The notes below the pieces were generated by a model. That model was not told where the DNA came from. It saw only the letters and a program-made list of their open reading frames with translations, and did not search any database. The position numbers and the translations under genes are program-made. This document shows positions 23,965-32,157 of a stretch of DNA of 64,000 nucleotides, piece by piece. The stretch spans positions 2,731,480-2,795,479 of the forward strand of contig NZ_WPAG02000002.1 of NCBI RefSeq assembly GCF_013602415.1. Reading direction: 5' to 3'. Origin of the DNA: Rhodococcus sp. B50 (GTDB taxonomy: Bacteria > Actinomycetota > Actinomycetes > Mycobacteriales > Mycobacteriaceae). Numbering within the stretch: position 1 is the stretch's first letter; each line of letters starts with the position of its first letter.

Positions 23965-24780
23965 ATGGATATTCGGCCTCGTGCCCCACGCCTCGCCGTG
24001 ATCGTTTCGGCGGCGGTCCTCGGATTGTTCGTCACCCCCTCGCCGGCGGTCGCCGGAGGCATCTCCGGCCTGGTGGAAGGACCCGCGCATCCGGTCGGCG
24101 CGGGCAGCGCCCGCACGTACGTCACCCTGGACGACGAGGACACCCCGGTCACCATCGGGGTGCGACTCGACGCGGCCGCACTCGACGACCTGCCCGCCGC
24201 GCTGCTGCCGGTCACCGAGGCCTACGTGCTCGACCTCCCCGAGGAAGCGCACGCCACCGCGTTCGACCACGTCACGATCGACTGGAACTCGCAGGGTCAC
24301 GACCCCCAGCACGGCTTCGACGTCCCGCACTTCGATGTCCACTTCTACCTGCTGGACAGGGTCACCGTGGAGTCGATCCACCCGTTCGCTCCCGGCTACA
24401 TCCCCGCCGCTGCGCGTGTGCCCGACCCCCGCTATCTACCCCAGGGGTACGCACCGTCCGGGAATCCGCTGACCTCGACGGTCCCAGGCATGGGACTGCA
24501 CTGGGTGGACACCACCGAGACCGAACACGATCCGGCAGCGGGACACCACCTCACCGAGACCGTGCTCTACGGCACGTGGGACGGACGCCAGGCGTTCATC
24601 GAACCCATGCTGAGCCGGGAGTGGCTCGCGACGCGGCCCGCGCACCACGAGGAACTCCGTCTGCCCGAGGCGTACCAGCGCGAGGGTCTCTACCCCACCA
24701 CTTACTCCGTGTGGTGGGACGACGCGTCGCAGACGTACACGGTCGAACTCGGCGGGCTCACGATGCGCGAGGCGTCGTAG
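23965..24780 (+). CDS. Secreted protein, TTHB210/DUF5602-like
   Basis: 271 residues. Signal peptide 1-30 with a clear cleavage pattern (PAVAGG). The mature part contains FDVPHFDVHFYLL near residues 117-130, PGYIPAAARVPDPRYLPQGYAPSG and MGLHWVDTTE, which match the beta-rich TTHB210-like (DUF5602) proteins, with several conserved His that could bind metal. The function of the family is not known. The gene stands alone next to the element's right end; upstream 23791-23964 is the only likely promoter region. Confidence 0.7.
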   Translation: MDIRPRAPRLAVIVSAAVLGLFVTPSPAVAGGISGLVEGPAHPVGAGSARTYVTLDDEDTPVTIGVRLDAAALDDLPAALLPVTEAYVLDLPEEAHATAFDHVTIDWNSQGHDPQHGFDVPHFDVHFYLLDRVTVESIHPFAPGYIPAAARVPDPRYLPQGYAPSGNPLTSTVPGMGLHWVDTTETEHDPAAGHHLTETVLYGTWDGRQAFIEPMLSREWLATRPAHHEELRLPEAYQREGLYPTTYSVWWDDASQTYTVELGGLTMREAS

Positions 24781-24868
24781 CCCGGAGTCGCCGCTCGACG
24801 GCACCGCGCGCGAACTCCCGATGATCCGAATCCTGTCCCGGCCGCGGCGCGCTTCCTATCGTGGAGAG

Positions 24869-25642
24869 GTGTTCGACGCCCACCTGCACATCATCGATCC
24901 GCGATTCCCTCTCGTCGAGAACGACGGATATCTACCCGAACCGTTCACCGTCGACGACTATCTCGCACGGGTCGCGCATCTGGGGGTCACCGGAGGAGCG
25001 GTGGTGTCGGGTTCGTTCCAGGCCTTCGACCACAGTTACCTCCTCGACGCGCTCGACCGGCTCGGTCCCTCCTTCGTCGGTGTCGCGCACCTGCCGATCA
25101 CCGCCTCGGACGACGAGATCGTGCGCCTCGACGCGGCGGGCGTGAGGGCCGTGCGATTCAACGTCCGCCGTGGCGGGTCGGCGCCCCTCGCCGAACTCGA
25201 CCGGCTCGCCCGCCGCGTCCACGACCTCGTCGGCTGGCACGCCGAGTTGTACATCGACTCCCGCGATCTGGCCGATCTGCACACGACCATCGCGGCGCTG
25301 CCCGCGGTGTCCATCGATCACCTGGGATTGTCGCGGGACGGCTTACCGTCACTGGTGCGCCTGGTGGAGAGCGGTATCCACGTGAAGGCCACGGGGTTCG
25401 GGCGCGTCGACTTCCCGGTGGCCGACGCGCTGCGAGCCCTTGCCGATGCAAATCCCGCTGCCCTCGTGTTCGGCACCGACCTACCGTCGACGCGGGCACC
25501 ACGACCGTTCCGGGACACCGACATCACTCTCGTCGAGGACGTGCTCGGCGACGACCTCGCCGACGCGGTACTGCGCCGCAATGCTTCCGGGCTGTATCGG
25601 ATCGAGACCGAAACCGCTCCTGGGACTTCGGTGTCTCGATAG
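24869..25642 (+). CDS. TIM-barrel amidohydrolase (COG3618-like)
   Basis: 257 residues from GTG 24869, which gives the family-typical start (M)FDAHLHIIDP. An in-frame ATG at 24821 would add 16 residues but has no ribosome site. TATCGT ends 6 nt before the GTG, so the message may be leaderless. The HxH metal motif (DAHLHI), IDHLGLSRDGL and GTDLPS near the end are typical of 2-pyrone-4,6-dicarboxylate-hydrolase-like amidohydrolases. The substrate is unknown; no pathway genes are nearby. Confidence 0.8.
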   Translation: MFDAHLHIIDPRFPLVENDGYLPEPFTVDDYLARVAHLGVTGGAVVSGSFQAFDHSYLLDALDRLGPSFVGVAHLPITASDDEIVRLDAAGVRAVRFNVRRGGSAPLAELDRLARRVHDLVGWHAELYIDSRDLADLHTTIAALPAVSIDHLGLSRDGLPSLVRLVESGIHVKATGFGRVDFPVADALRALADANPAALVFGTDLPSTRAPRPFRDTDITLVEDVLGDDLADAVLRRNASGLYRIETETAPGTSVSR

Positions 25643-25736
25643 ACTCACGCTCGTCATCGGTGCGCGGGACGCGCCGCGGAATTCCTCGCCGCGGTCGGCT
25701 CCCGGACGTGACATCCCTTTCTCGAGGAGCAGCACC

Positions 25737-26189
25737 ATGCCTGCACTGCGACTTGCACGTCGAGTTCTCGCCCTGGCGGCCCCCATCGCTGCCGCAATCG
25801 CATTCACCGGTGCGGCAACCGCTGCACCCCCTCAGCCACTGGGCACGGCGATCACCATCGGTTGCATCAATCAGGGCAGCCTCGCGTCGTTGACCTCGGT
25901 CGCGGCGCAACCCGGACCGGACGCCGGCACTCCCGGCGGACACGTGTTGTTCTCCACGCGGGAAGCGCTGTGGCCGGTCCCGGCAGCGGGCCAGGTCAGC
26001 GTCGCATGGCTCAACCGCAACAACGGCCGTGCCGGCATCGTCGATCTGGGCGGCGCGTACCCGAACCTGTCGGCGCTGGTCGACACCGGACCGGGTGAGG
26101 TCGTGGCCACCGTGTTCGGCTCGGTGAATCTCGGCAGTGGACCGCTGTGCAACTCGACTCCCGCAGTCGGGGGCGTCGTAGTGCCGTGA
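25737..26189 (+). CDS. Small secreted protein, unknown family
   Basis: 150 residues from ATG 25737 with GAGGAG 7 nt upstream. A signal peptide (about 1-30, ends AATAAPP) is followed by a beta-rich domain with two Cys (IGCINQ and LCNSTP) that can form one disulfide. It resembles small actinobacterial exported proteins of unknown role. Followed by a strong shared terminator. Confidence 0.75.
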   Translation: MPALRLARRVLALAAPIAAAIAFTGAATAAPPQPLGTAITIGCINQGSLASLTSVAAQPGPDAGTPGGHVLFSTREALWPVPAAGQVSVAWLNRNNGRAGIVDLGGAYPNLSALVDTGPGEVVATVFGSVNLGSGPLCNSTPAVGGVVVP

Positions 26190-26198
26190 CATCGGGAC

Positions 26199-26226
26199 AG
26201 GCATCCGGCCCGTGCGCCGGATGCCT
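26199..26226. terminator. Bidirectional terminator
   Basis: AGGCATCCGGC (26199-26209) pairs perfectly with GCCGGATGCCT (26216-26226), loop 6 nt. It separates two convergent genes, the secreted protein and the YnfA-family gene. Confidence 0.85.
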
Positions 26227-26228
26227 CG

Positions 26229-26555
26229 TCACCGAGGTGAATACATGATGATGGCGACGCCTGCAAGGCAGACGAGCGCGCCCGCGACATCCCATCGATC
26301 CGGCCGGAAACCGTCCATCACCATGCCCCACACCAGCGAACCGGCCACGAACACCCCGCCGTACGCGGCGAGGATGCGCCCGAAGTTCGCGTCGGGCTGG
26401 AGCGTGGCGACGAAACCGTAAGCGCCGAGCGCGATCACGCCCAGTCCCATCCAGATCCAGCCGCGGTGCTCGCGCACGCCCTGCCACACCAGCCACGCAC
26501 CGCCGATCTCGAACAGGGCGGCAACGGCGAACAGCAGCAACGACTTCAGCACGGT
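26229..26555 (-). CDS. YnfA/UPF0060-family membrane protein
   Basis: 108 residues from GTG 26555, the usual length of YnfA. Four hydrophobic helices; conserved [13 protein letters not shown] and [29 protein letters not shown] segments. The family is distantly related to small multidrug resistance transporters, and the transported compound is not certain. It begins 13 bp after the stop of the membrane partner of signalling module A, so it is probably the last gene of that operon. Confidence 0.88.
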   Translation of the reverse strand, partial: TVLKSLLLFAVAALFEIGGAWLVWQGVREHRGWIWMGLGVIALGAYGFVATLQPDANFGRILAAYGGVFVAGSLVWGMVMDGFRPDRWDVAGALVCLAGVAIIMYSPR

Positions 26556-26568
26556 CACGGGAGGAACT

Positions 26569-27582
26569 CTAGTCCTGCGACACCGCACCCAGCTCGATGC
26601 GGCGCACGCTGTCGCCGCGCACGAGGATCGTCACGAGTGCCCGGCGCCCCGGGGGAAGAACCCGCACAGTGACGGAACCGTGTGACACCGAGTCGAGTTC
26701 GTCGGCGACCGCGCGGAGGATGCGGACCTGCTCCTCCCGGGACACCTCGTCCATGCCGTGATCGTCGAGCATCACCACGTCCACGCCTCGTCGACGCGCG
26801 GCGTCCGCCGCATCGACGACCTGCGAATCCTGCAGGGCCGGCGCTCGAAGCCCGTCCCGTAGACGCGCTTCGAGCAGCACCCCGGCGCGTCGCTCCCCTG
26901 CGTCGAGCACGTCCCCGGTCGCGATGCGTTCGAGGAGGGGCCGGGCCAGAGAGTCGAGCCGGTCGAGCTGCGCGTCGCGCTCCTCGAGCGCCGCAGCCGA
27001 GGCCGCCTGTTCCGCACTGCGCTGCAACGACATCGCACGCAGCAGATAGATGGATCCCGCCAGGGGGCGCAGGGTGAACGCGAAGAAGGTCGACATGAGG
27101 ACCGGGGCCGCGTTGACGACCGACAGTGACAGACCGGGACCGATCCCCTGCCCGGTGACATACGTCCACAGGGTCGCGGTTGCGATCATGCAGGCCAGGC
27201 CGATCCACGCCGCGAGGGTGCGGCCGCGCACGCACATGAACGTGAACACGACGGTCGACATCCCGAGCGGCCAGGTCGCGACGCCGCCCGGGGACGGCAC
27301 CGGCAGCACCGAGAAGACGAGTGCCGACGAGACCGTCCCGGTCGCGGCGAGCAGGCTCGTCGCCGGCATCGGCAACGGATCACCCGGAACGGTGATGAGA
27401 GTGAACGCCGCGAACGTACACACGAGGACCGCGAGGGCGGAAGGCCAGCTCGCGGACGTGTGCTCGGCGCCGAACACCGCCAGCACGAGGCAGACGAGGG
27501 CGTAGAGGCTCACGAGTACGCGCGCGGCCGTGGTGCGCATCCCCAGCAGGTCGCGTACGTCGCGGGTCGGTTCGTCGGTCAC
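26569..27582 (-). CDS. Module A membrane partner protein (degenerate kinase-like)
   Basis: 337 residues from GTG 27582, overlapping the kinase stop in GTGA. Six or so hydrophobic segments fill residues 15-175. A cytosolic part follows with [35 protein letters not shown] and [14 protein letters not shown]. It has no H box, N box or G boxes, so it is not a classical kinase. A close paralogue is encoded at 29211-30233 in the same relative position. Known function: none. Inference: an auxiliary sensor or inactive kinase subunit working with the preceding kinase. Confidence 0.7.
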   Translation of the reverse strand: MTDEPTRDVRDLLGMRTTAARVLVSLYALVCLVLAVFGAEHTSASWPSALAVLVCTFAAFTLITVPGDPLPMPATSLLAATGTVSSALVFSVLPVPSPGGVATWPLGMSTVVFTFMCVRGRTLAAWIGLACMIATATLWTYVTGQGIGPGLSLSVVNAAPVLMSTFFAFTLRPLAGSIYLLRAMSLQRSAEQAASAAALEERDAQLDRLDSLARPLLERIATGDVLDAGERRAGVLLEARLRDGLRAPALQDSQVVDAADAARRRGVDVVMLDDHGMDEVSREEQVRILRAVADELDSVSHGSVTVRVLPPGRRALVTILVRGDSVRRIELGAVSQD

Positions 27583-28793
27583 GGCGTGCGACGCTCGGCC
27601 GGATCGAACCAGAGCAGCGTCACCGTCGTACCTCCGGGACCGGAGGTGACCTGCGAGTCGCCTCCGGCCAGACCGCGCATGCGGCCGTGGATGCTCGCGC
27701 GGATACCCATCCGATAGCGATCGACATCGGCGGGGTCGAATCCGCGGCCGTCGTCGCGAACTGCCACCCGAACCGCTCCCGGCCCGAGATCGACATGCAC
27801 GGCCCGGCGCGTCCCCGCCCCGGCATGACGCACGCTGTTCCGGACGGCTTCGGCCAGCGCGGCCGCGACCGCCCTGATCACCTCGGCCGGGTAGTCCTGC
27901 CCGGCAGCCGTTCCCACCTCGGTCGTGAACTCGACGTCCTCGTCCACCTCGGAAGCCGCCGATCGGAACTGCGCCGCAACCCGGGCGGCGTCGAAACTGT
28001 TTTCGGTGTCGTCGCCACGCCGCAGGGAGTCGAACATCTCCAGCGCACGACGGGCCTGGGCGGCGACCGGGCCGTCGGATGCGCCGCGACCCGACGCGAG
28101 CAGGGTGGACATCACCTGGTCGTGGACGAGGGCGTCGAACCGCTCCCGCTCGACCGTCCGAGCCGCGGCCGCCGCTGCCGCGACGACGGACCGCTCGGTG
28201 GCGGCCACCGTCGAATCGAGTACATCGCCCGTCCGGAAAGCGACGATCGCTGCGGCGGCGAACACCCCGCAGAACATGAGTGCGAACGCGAGTTCCGGGA
28301 CGAAGCGATATCCCGTCGTGGTGTTCACCAGCAGATAGTTGGTGGTCTGCACGACGACCACGACCGCCATGAGATAGACGAGCGCTGTCCGTGGCCGCCA
28401 CGCTGCGGCCGCGGACAACCCCGCGACCCCGGGGAAGAGTGCCTGCCAGGCCGTGCTCGTCGACACCTCGCCGGTCCAGGCCGGGAACCACAGAACCGCC
28501 GCGACCAGGAAGGCGACGGCATTGGCGGCCGCGAGTCGCCCGACCCACCGGACGTCTGCGAGGAACGTCGCCACACCCAGCGCGATCCCTGTTCCGAAGA
28601 TCGCAAGCAGCGCCGAGGGCAGCCACCACCACGCCGTGAGGTGATCCTGCGACAGTGCGGTGGGCACGACGAACAGCAGATAGAACACGTAGCCCGCGCT
28701 GATGAACCGGCCGAAGACCCGGTGGATCCGGTCGGCCGCACTCGTGGCGTCCGTCGTGTGCCCACCCTGTCCGGTGAGAGGCCGTCGGATCAC
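27579..28793 (-). CDS. Module A membrane histidine kinase (HisKA_3-like)
   Basis: 404 residues from GTG 28793, overlapping the HTH gene stop in GTGA. Multi-span N-terminal half (about 30-190), then ERERFDALVHDQVMSTLLA with candidate phospho-acceptor His224, and a HATPase domain with AEAVRNSVRHAG (Asn319) and DDGRGFDP (347-354). The H-box VHDQVMSTLL departs from the usual LHD form. Paralogue of the kinase at 30230-31453. It lies between the regulator and the membrane partner genes, all coupled by 4-bp overlaps. Confidence 0.82.
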   Translation of the reverse strand: MIRRPLTGQGGHTTDATSAADRIHRVFGRFISAGYVFYLLFVVPTALSQDHLTAWWWLPSALLAIFGTGIALGVATFLADVRWVGRLAAANAVAFLVAAVLWFPAWTGEVSTSTAWQALFPGVAGLSAAAAWRPRTALVYLMAVVVVVQTTNYLLVNTTTGYRFVPELAFALMFCGVFAAAAIVAFRTGDVLDSTVAATERSVVAAAAAAARTVERERFDALVHDQVMSTLLASGRGASDGPVAAQARRALEMFDSLRRGDDTENSFDAARVAAQFRSAASEVDEDVEFTTEVGTAAGQDYPAEVIRAVAAALAEAVRNSVRHAGAGTRRAVHVDLGPGAVRVAVRDDGRGFDPADVDRYRMGIRASIHGRMRGLAGGDSQVTSGPGGTTVTLLWFDPAERRTP

Positions 28794-29062
28794 AGCTCGT
28801 CGATGGAGACCACACCGTCCTGCAGGGCGCGGGCGAGCAGTGCCGTCTTCGTGGTCGCCGTACGCCCGACCCGGGCGTACTTCTCGCGGATGCGGACGAT
28901 GTGGGTGCTGACCGTGGCCGCGGTGACGAACAGGCTCGCAGCCGCCTCGGACTTGGACTCGCAGAGCAACCAGGCCCGCAGGATCTCGATCTCGCGAGCC
29001 GAGAGTGCGGGCTTCTGTGGTGCAGGCTTCTGTGCCGGGGAATGTTCGAGCATCGTCGTCAT
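28790..29062 (-). CDS. Module A LuxR-type HTH protein without receiver domain
   Basis: 90 residues from ATG 29062 (AGGGACG upstream). Residues about 20-75 are a LuxR HTH (LSAREIEILRAWLL, ATVSTHIVRIREKYARVG). There is no receiver domain, and the 148 bp upstream do not encode one. The regulator of module B (31437-32114) keeps a receiver and has a related HTH, so this one may have lost it and cannot be phosphorylated at an Asp. First gene of module A. Confidence 0.8.
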   Translation of the reverse strand: MTTMLEHSPAQKPAPQKPALSAREIEILRAWLLCESKSEAAASLFVTAATVSTHIVRIREKYARVGRTATTKTALLARALQDGVVSIDEL

Positions 29063-29210
29063 AGCGCGTCCCTACCGAGATGAATACATGGGATCGAACC
29101 GGGTCCCCCGACGAACACCGTTTCGAGTGGGTACAACGTAACGGTTGAAGGCGACAACCACCCATACCGATCTTTCTCTGCCCAACAAAATGTGGGCATC
29201 GGTATTTCGG

Positions 29211-30233
29211 CTAATCACCGATCCGTCGGCCGTCGCGCCCGATTTCGATACGCCGCACGTTCTCCCCCTTCAGAAGCATCGTCACCATCGCCGCGCGGCC
29301 CGGAGGTAGCACTCGTACGGTCACCGAACCCGCGCTCACCGAATCGAGCGCGTCCACCACCTCGCGATACACGGCACGCCGGATCGCGGACGGGACCGTA
29401 TCCATCGCGTGGTCGTCGAGCATGACGATCTCGACGTTGCGCCGACGTGCCGCAGCGGCGGCCTGCTCGACCACGGGCACCTGGAGCACGGGCGCACGCA
29501 GACCGTCGCGCAGTCGCGCTTCGAGCAGTCCGCACTCGATCCGTTCGTTCTCGTCGAGTGGTTCGTCCGAGGCGATCTTCCGGAGCAGTGGACGGGCCGA
29601 GTCGTCGAGGGTGCTCAGCCGGGCGTCGCGTTCCTCGAGCGCCGCCGCAGCCGCGGACTCCGCCGCGATCCGCCGCATGGACTGGGCACGCAGCAGGTAG
29701 ATCGACCGCGCGAGCGGACGGATCGTGTAGCCGAAGACGGTGCCCATGAGCACGGGTCCCGCACTCGTGATCGTCAGGCCGAGCCCGTATCCGATGCCCG
29801 GGCCCGTGAGGTACGACCACGATGCGGCCACGACGAGCATGAGACCCATCCCGCACCAGGCGAACGCCGTGCGTCCCCGCACGCACATGAACACGAGGAC
29901 CGTCGTGGACATCCCGAACGGCCACAGTTCGATCGGGTGCGGCGCCGGATCGGCGGGAAGAACCGACAGCACCGCCGCCGACGCGATTGCCCCCGAGACC
30001 GTCATCGCCAGGGCAGGTCGTAGCGGCAGCGGGTCGCCCTCGACCGCGACGAGTGCGTACGCGGCCGCCACACACACGATCACGGCGACGGCGATGGGCC
30101 AGCGAACCTCCGCCTCGGACGCGGTGTTCAGTGCGAGCACGACGCAGGTGACCGCATACAGGACGGCGAAAGCCCGCGCCGGACGGCTGTGCATCCGCAG
30201 CAGATCGGAGACGGTCGAGTTCGCCGTGTTCAT
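29211..30233 (-). CDS. Module B membrane partner protein (degenerate kinase-like)
   Basis: 340 residues from ATG 30233, overlapping the kinase stop in ATGA. About six hydrophobic segments (15-180) then a cytosolic region with [51 protein letters not shown] and [18 protein letters not shown]. It is a clear paralogue of the module A partner (same motifs, same length), with no kinase signature boxes. It ends 148 bp before module A begins. Confidence 0.7.
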   Translation of the reverse strand: MNTANSTVSDLLRMHSRPARAFAVLYAVTCVVLALNTASEAEVRWPIAVAVIVCVAAAYALVAVEGDPLPLRPALAMTVSGAIASAAVLSVLPADPAPHPIELWPFGMSTTVLVFMCVRGRTAFAWCGMGLMLVVAASWSYLTGPGIGYGLGLTITSAGPVLMGTVFGYTIRPLARSIYLLRAQSMRRIAAESAAAAALEERDARLSTLDDSARPLLRKIASDEPLDENERIECGLLEARLRDGLRAPVLQVPVVEQAAAAARRRNVEIVMLDDHAMDTVPSAIRRAVYREVVDALDSVSAGSVTVRVLPPGRAAMVTMLLKGENVRRIEIGRDGRRIGD

Positions 30234-31453
30234 GCGACCGGATCCCTCCAGTACAGCAGCACCCGGGTGCCGGCTCCGGGCGCAGACTGCACGACCGCCC
30301 GGCCTCCGGACAGTCGGCGCATGCGTCCCCGGATACTCACTTCGAGACCGAGCCGGTGCGGATCGACGGTGTCGGGATCGAACCCTCTGCCGTCGTCCAC
30401 GATCTGTACGGAGATCCATCGCGGTGCCACATCCACCTCGACCCTGCGGGACGCGTCCTTCCCCGCGTGCCGCACGCTGTTGCGTACCGCCTCGGCCAGG
30501 GCGGCGGCGGTTGCGCGTGCCGGTTCGGGCGGGAAGGACGCCTCGTCGGAGCCCGGAGCGACACGGCCGGTGAAGACGATGTCCTCGTCGGCCTCGGTCG
30601 CCGCAGATCGCAGCCGAACCACGACCGCAGCGGCATCGAGCGCCGAGTCCCGATCCGTGCCGCGCCGCAACTCGTCGAGTTCGGTGAGCGCACGTTCGGC
30701 CTGCTCGACGAGCGACTCCCGGGGGGCGTTGCGCGAGGCCGCCAGCAGAGTGGACATCACCCGGTCGTGGACCAGGGCATCGAATCGCTCACGCTCTGCG
30801 TTCCGCGCCTCCGCTGCTGCTGCGGCAGCTGCTGTGGCCTGGGTGACGGCGATGGTCTCGTCGAGGGTGCGACCGGTACCGAGCCCTACCACCGCGGCGG
30901 CGAGGAAAACCGCACAGAACACGAACGCGAATGCCAGGTCGGGCGCCAGGAAGTGATCGAAGGGCGCGTCCCTGACGAGATGGTTCGCGCACTGCGCGAG
31001 CAGTACCGCGACGATCATGTGGACGAACGCCCGCCGCGGTCGCCACGCCACTGCGGCCGCGAGCGACGCGACACCGGGGAAGGCGGTGAACCACAACGAC
31101 TGGTCCTGCGGGATCGTCGTCCCGTTCCACGCCACGAACCACAACGCAACCATCACGACGTAGGCGAGGGCATTGAGGGCCGCGGCGCGCTTCATCCATA
31201 CCGTGCCCCGGAACGACGCGAAGCCGAGCGCCACTCCGGAACCGAAGACGAGAACGGTCGCGGTGGGTGTCCACCACCATGCGGTGCGGGTCGGCGACTC
31301 GAGGATCTGTGGAAGGAGCAATGCGAAGTAACAGACATACCCGATCGCGACGAATCGCGCGAACATCCGGAGGAGACGGTCGGCGGCCACGGTGCTGCGA
31401 TCGGGTGACTTCTCCCCGGTGGCCCGGCCCGGCTCGTCAGCGACGGCGGGCAT
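30230..31453 (-). CDS. Module B membrane histidine kinase (HisKA_3-like)
   Basis: 407 residues from ATG 31453, overlapping the regulator gene by 17 bp. Multi-span region (about 30-195), candidate phospho-acceptor His229 in ERERFDALVHDRVMSTLLA, N box EAVRNSVRHAG (Asn325), G1 DDGRGFDP. The start is less certain because no good ribosome site is visible; coupling with the upstream gene may replace it. It is the expected partner of the receiver-containing regulator just upstream. Confidence 0.82.
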   Translation of the reverse strand: MPAVADEPGRATGEKSPDRSTVAADRLLRMFARFVAIGYVCYFALLLPQILESPTRTAWWWTPTATVLVFGSGVALGFASFRGTVWMKRAAALNALAYVVMVALWFVAWNGTTIPQDQSLWFTAFPGVASLAAAVAWRPRRAFVHMIVAVLLAQCANHLVRDAPFDHFLAPDLAFAFVFCAVFLAAAVVGLGTGRTLDETIAVTQATAAAAAAAEARNAERERFDALVHDRVMSTLLAASRNAPRESLVEQAERALTELDELRRGTDRDSALDAAAVVVRLRSAATEADEDIVFTGRVAPGSDEASFPPEPARATAAALAEAVRNSVRHAGKDASRRVEVDVAPRWISVQIVDDGRGFDPDTVDPHRLGLEVSIRGRMRRLSGGRAVVQSAPGAGTRVLLYWRDPVA

Positions 31454-32114
31454 CCGACCGTTCGGGCATCGGCAGCCATCCGTCCTCGACGGCGCGCTTG
31501 TACAGATCCGTCTTCGTGGGAGCGGGACGACCTGCCTCAGCGTACTTCTGACGGATCCGCTGCAGATAATCGTTGACGGTCTGGGGCGCGAGACCCGTAA
31601 GCCGGGCGACCCGGTCGAGCTTCTCCCCCGATGCATACAGTTCGAGCACCTCGAGCTGCCGCGGGCTGAGTCCCACGTCGTCGAGTTCGGGATCACCGTC
31701 GATCGCCGCGGCCCATTCGGTGCTGGCGACCTGGCCTCCGGCGGCGGCCACGCGGATCGCGTCGATCACCACGGCGGCGGGTTCGGATTTCCGCACCACC
31801 CCGAGCACACCGGCCCGGGCGGCGGACCGGAGCAGATAGGGGTTCTCGGCGCCCGTGAACACCAGGGTCTCGAGTCCCGCCGCCCGCAACTGCTCGACAT
31901 TGCTCTTCGGTGAGGATCCGTCGGACAGGCGCAGGTCGAGAACGGCGAGGTCGAGGTCGGTAGCCTGCTCCAGCAGGCCCGAGACGGTGGGGGCCGTACA
32001 CGCGAGTTCGAGATCGGGTTGGTCGGCGAGCATCGCGGCGAATCCGAGTGCGACCGACTCGTGATCCTCGATCAACCCGATCCGACGGACGACGCCACGC
32101 GAGCCCTCGGCCAT
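31437..32114 (-). CDS. Module B NarL-family response regulator
   Basis: 225 residues from ATG 32114 (GGGAGG 6 nt upstream). Receiver domain with Glu16/Asp17, phospho-acceptor Asp60 (LAVLDLRLSDG), Thr87 and Lys109; LuxR-type HTH about 150-210 (LSPRQLEVLELYASG, QTVNDYLQRIRQKYAEAG). First gene of module B and 43 bp from the stop of ligD upstream. The target genes are unknown; the operon itself and the adjacent module A are plausible. Confidence 0.88.
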   Translation of the reverse strand: MAEGSRGVVRRIGLIEDHESVALGFAAMLADQPDLELACTAPTVSGLLEQATDLDLAVLDLRLSDGSSPKSNVEQLRAAGLETLVFTGAENPYLLRSAARAGVLGVVRKSEPAAVVIDAIRVAAAGGQVASTEWAAAIDGDPELDDVGLSPRQLEVLELYASGEKLDRVARLTGLAPQTVNDYLQRIRQKYAEAGRPAPTKTDLYKRAVEDGWLPMPERSDARRR

Positions 32115-32157
32115 TCCTGCCTCCCCTGATGCCCGATCACCCGACTTCGCACGAACG

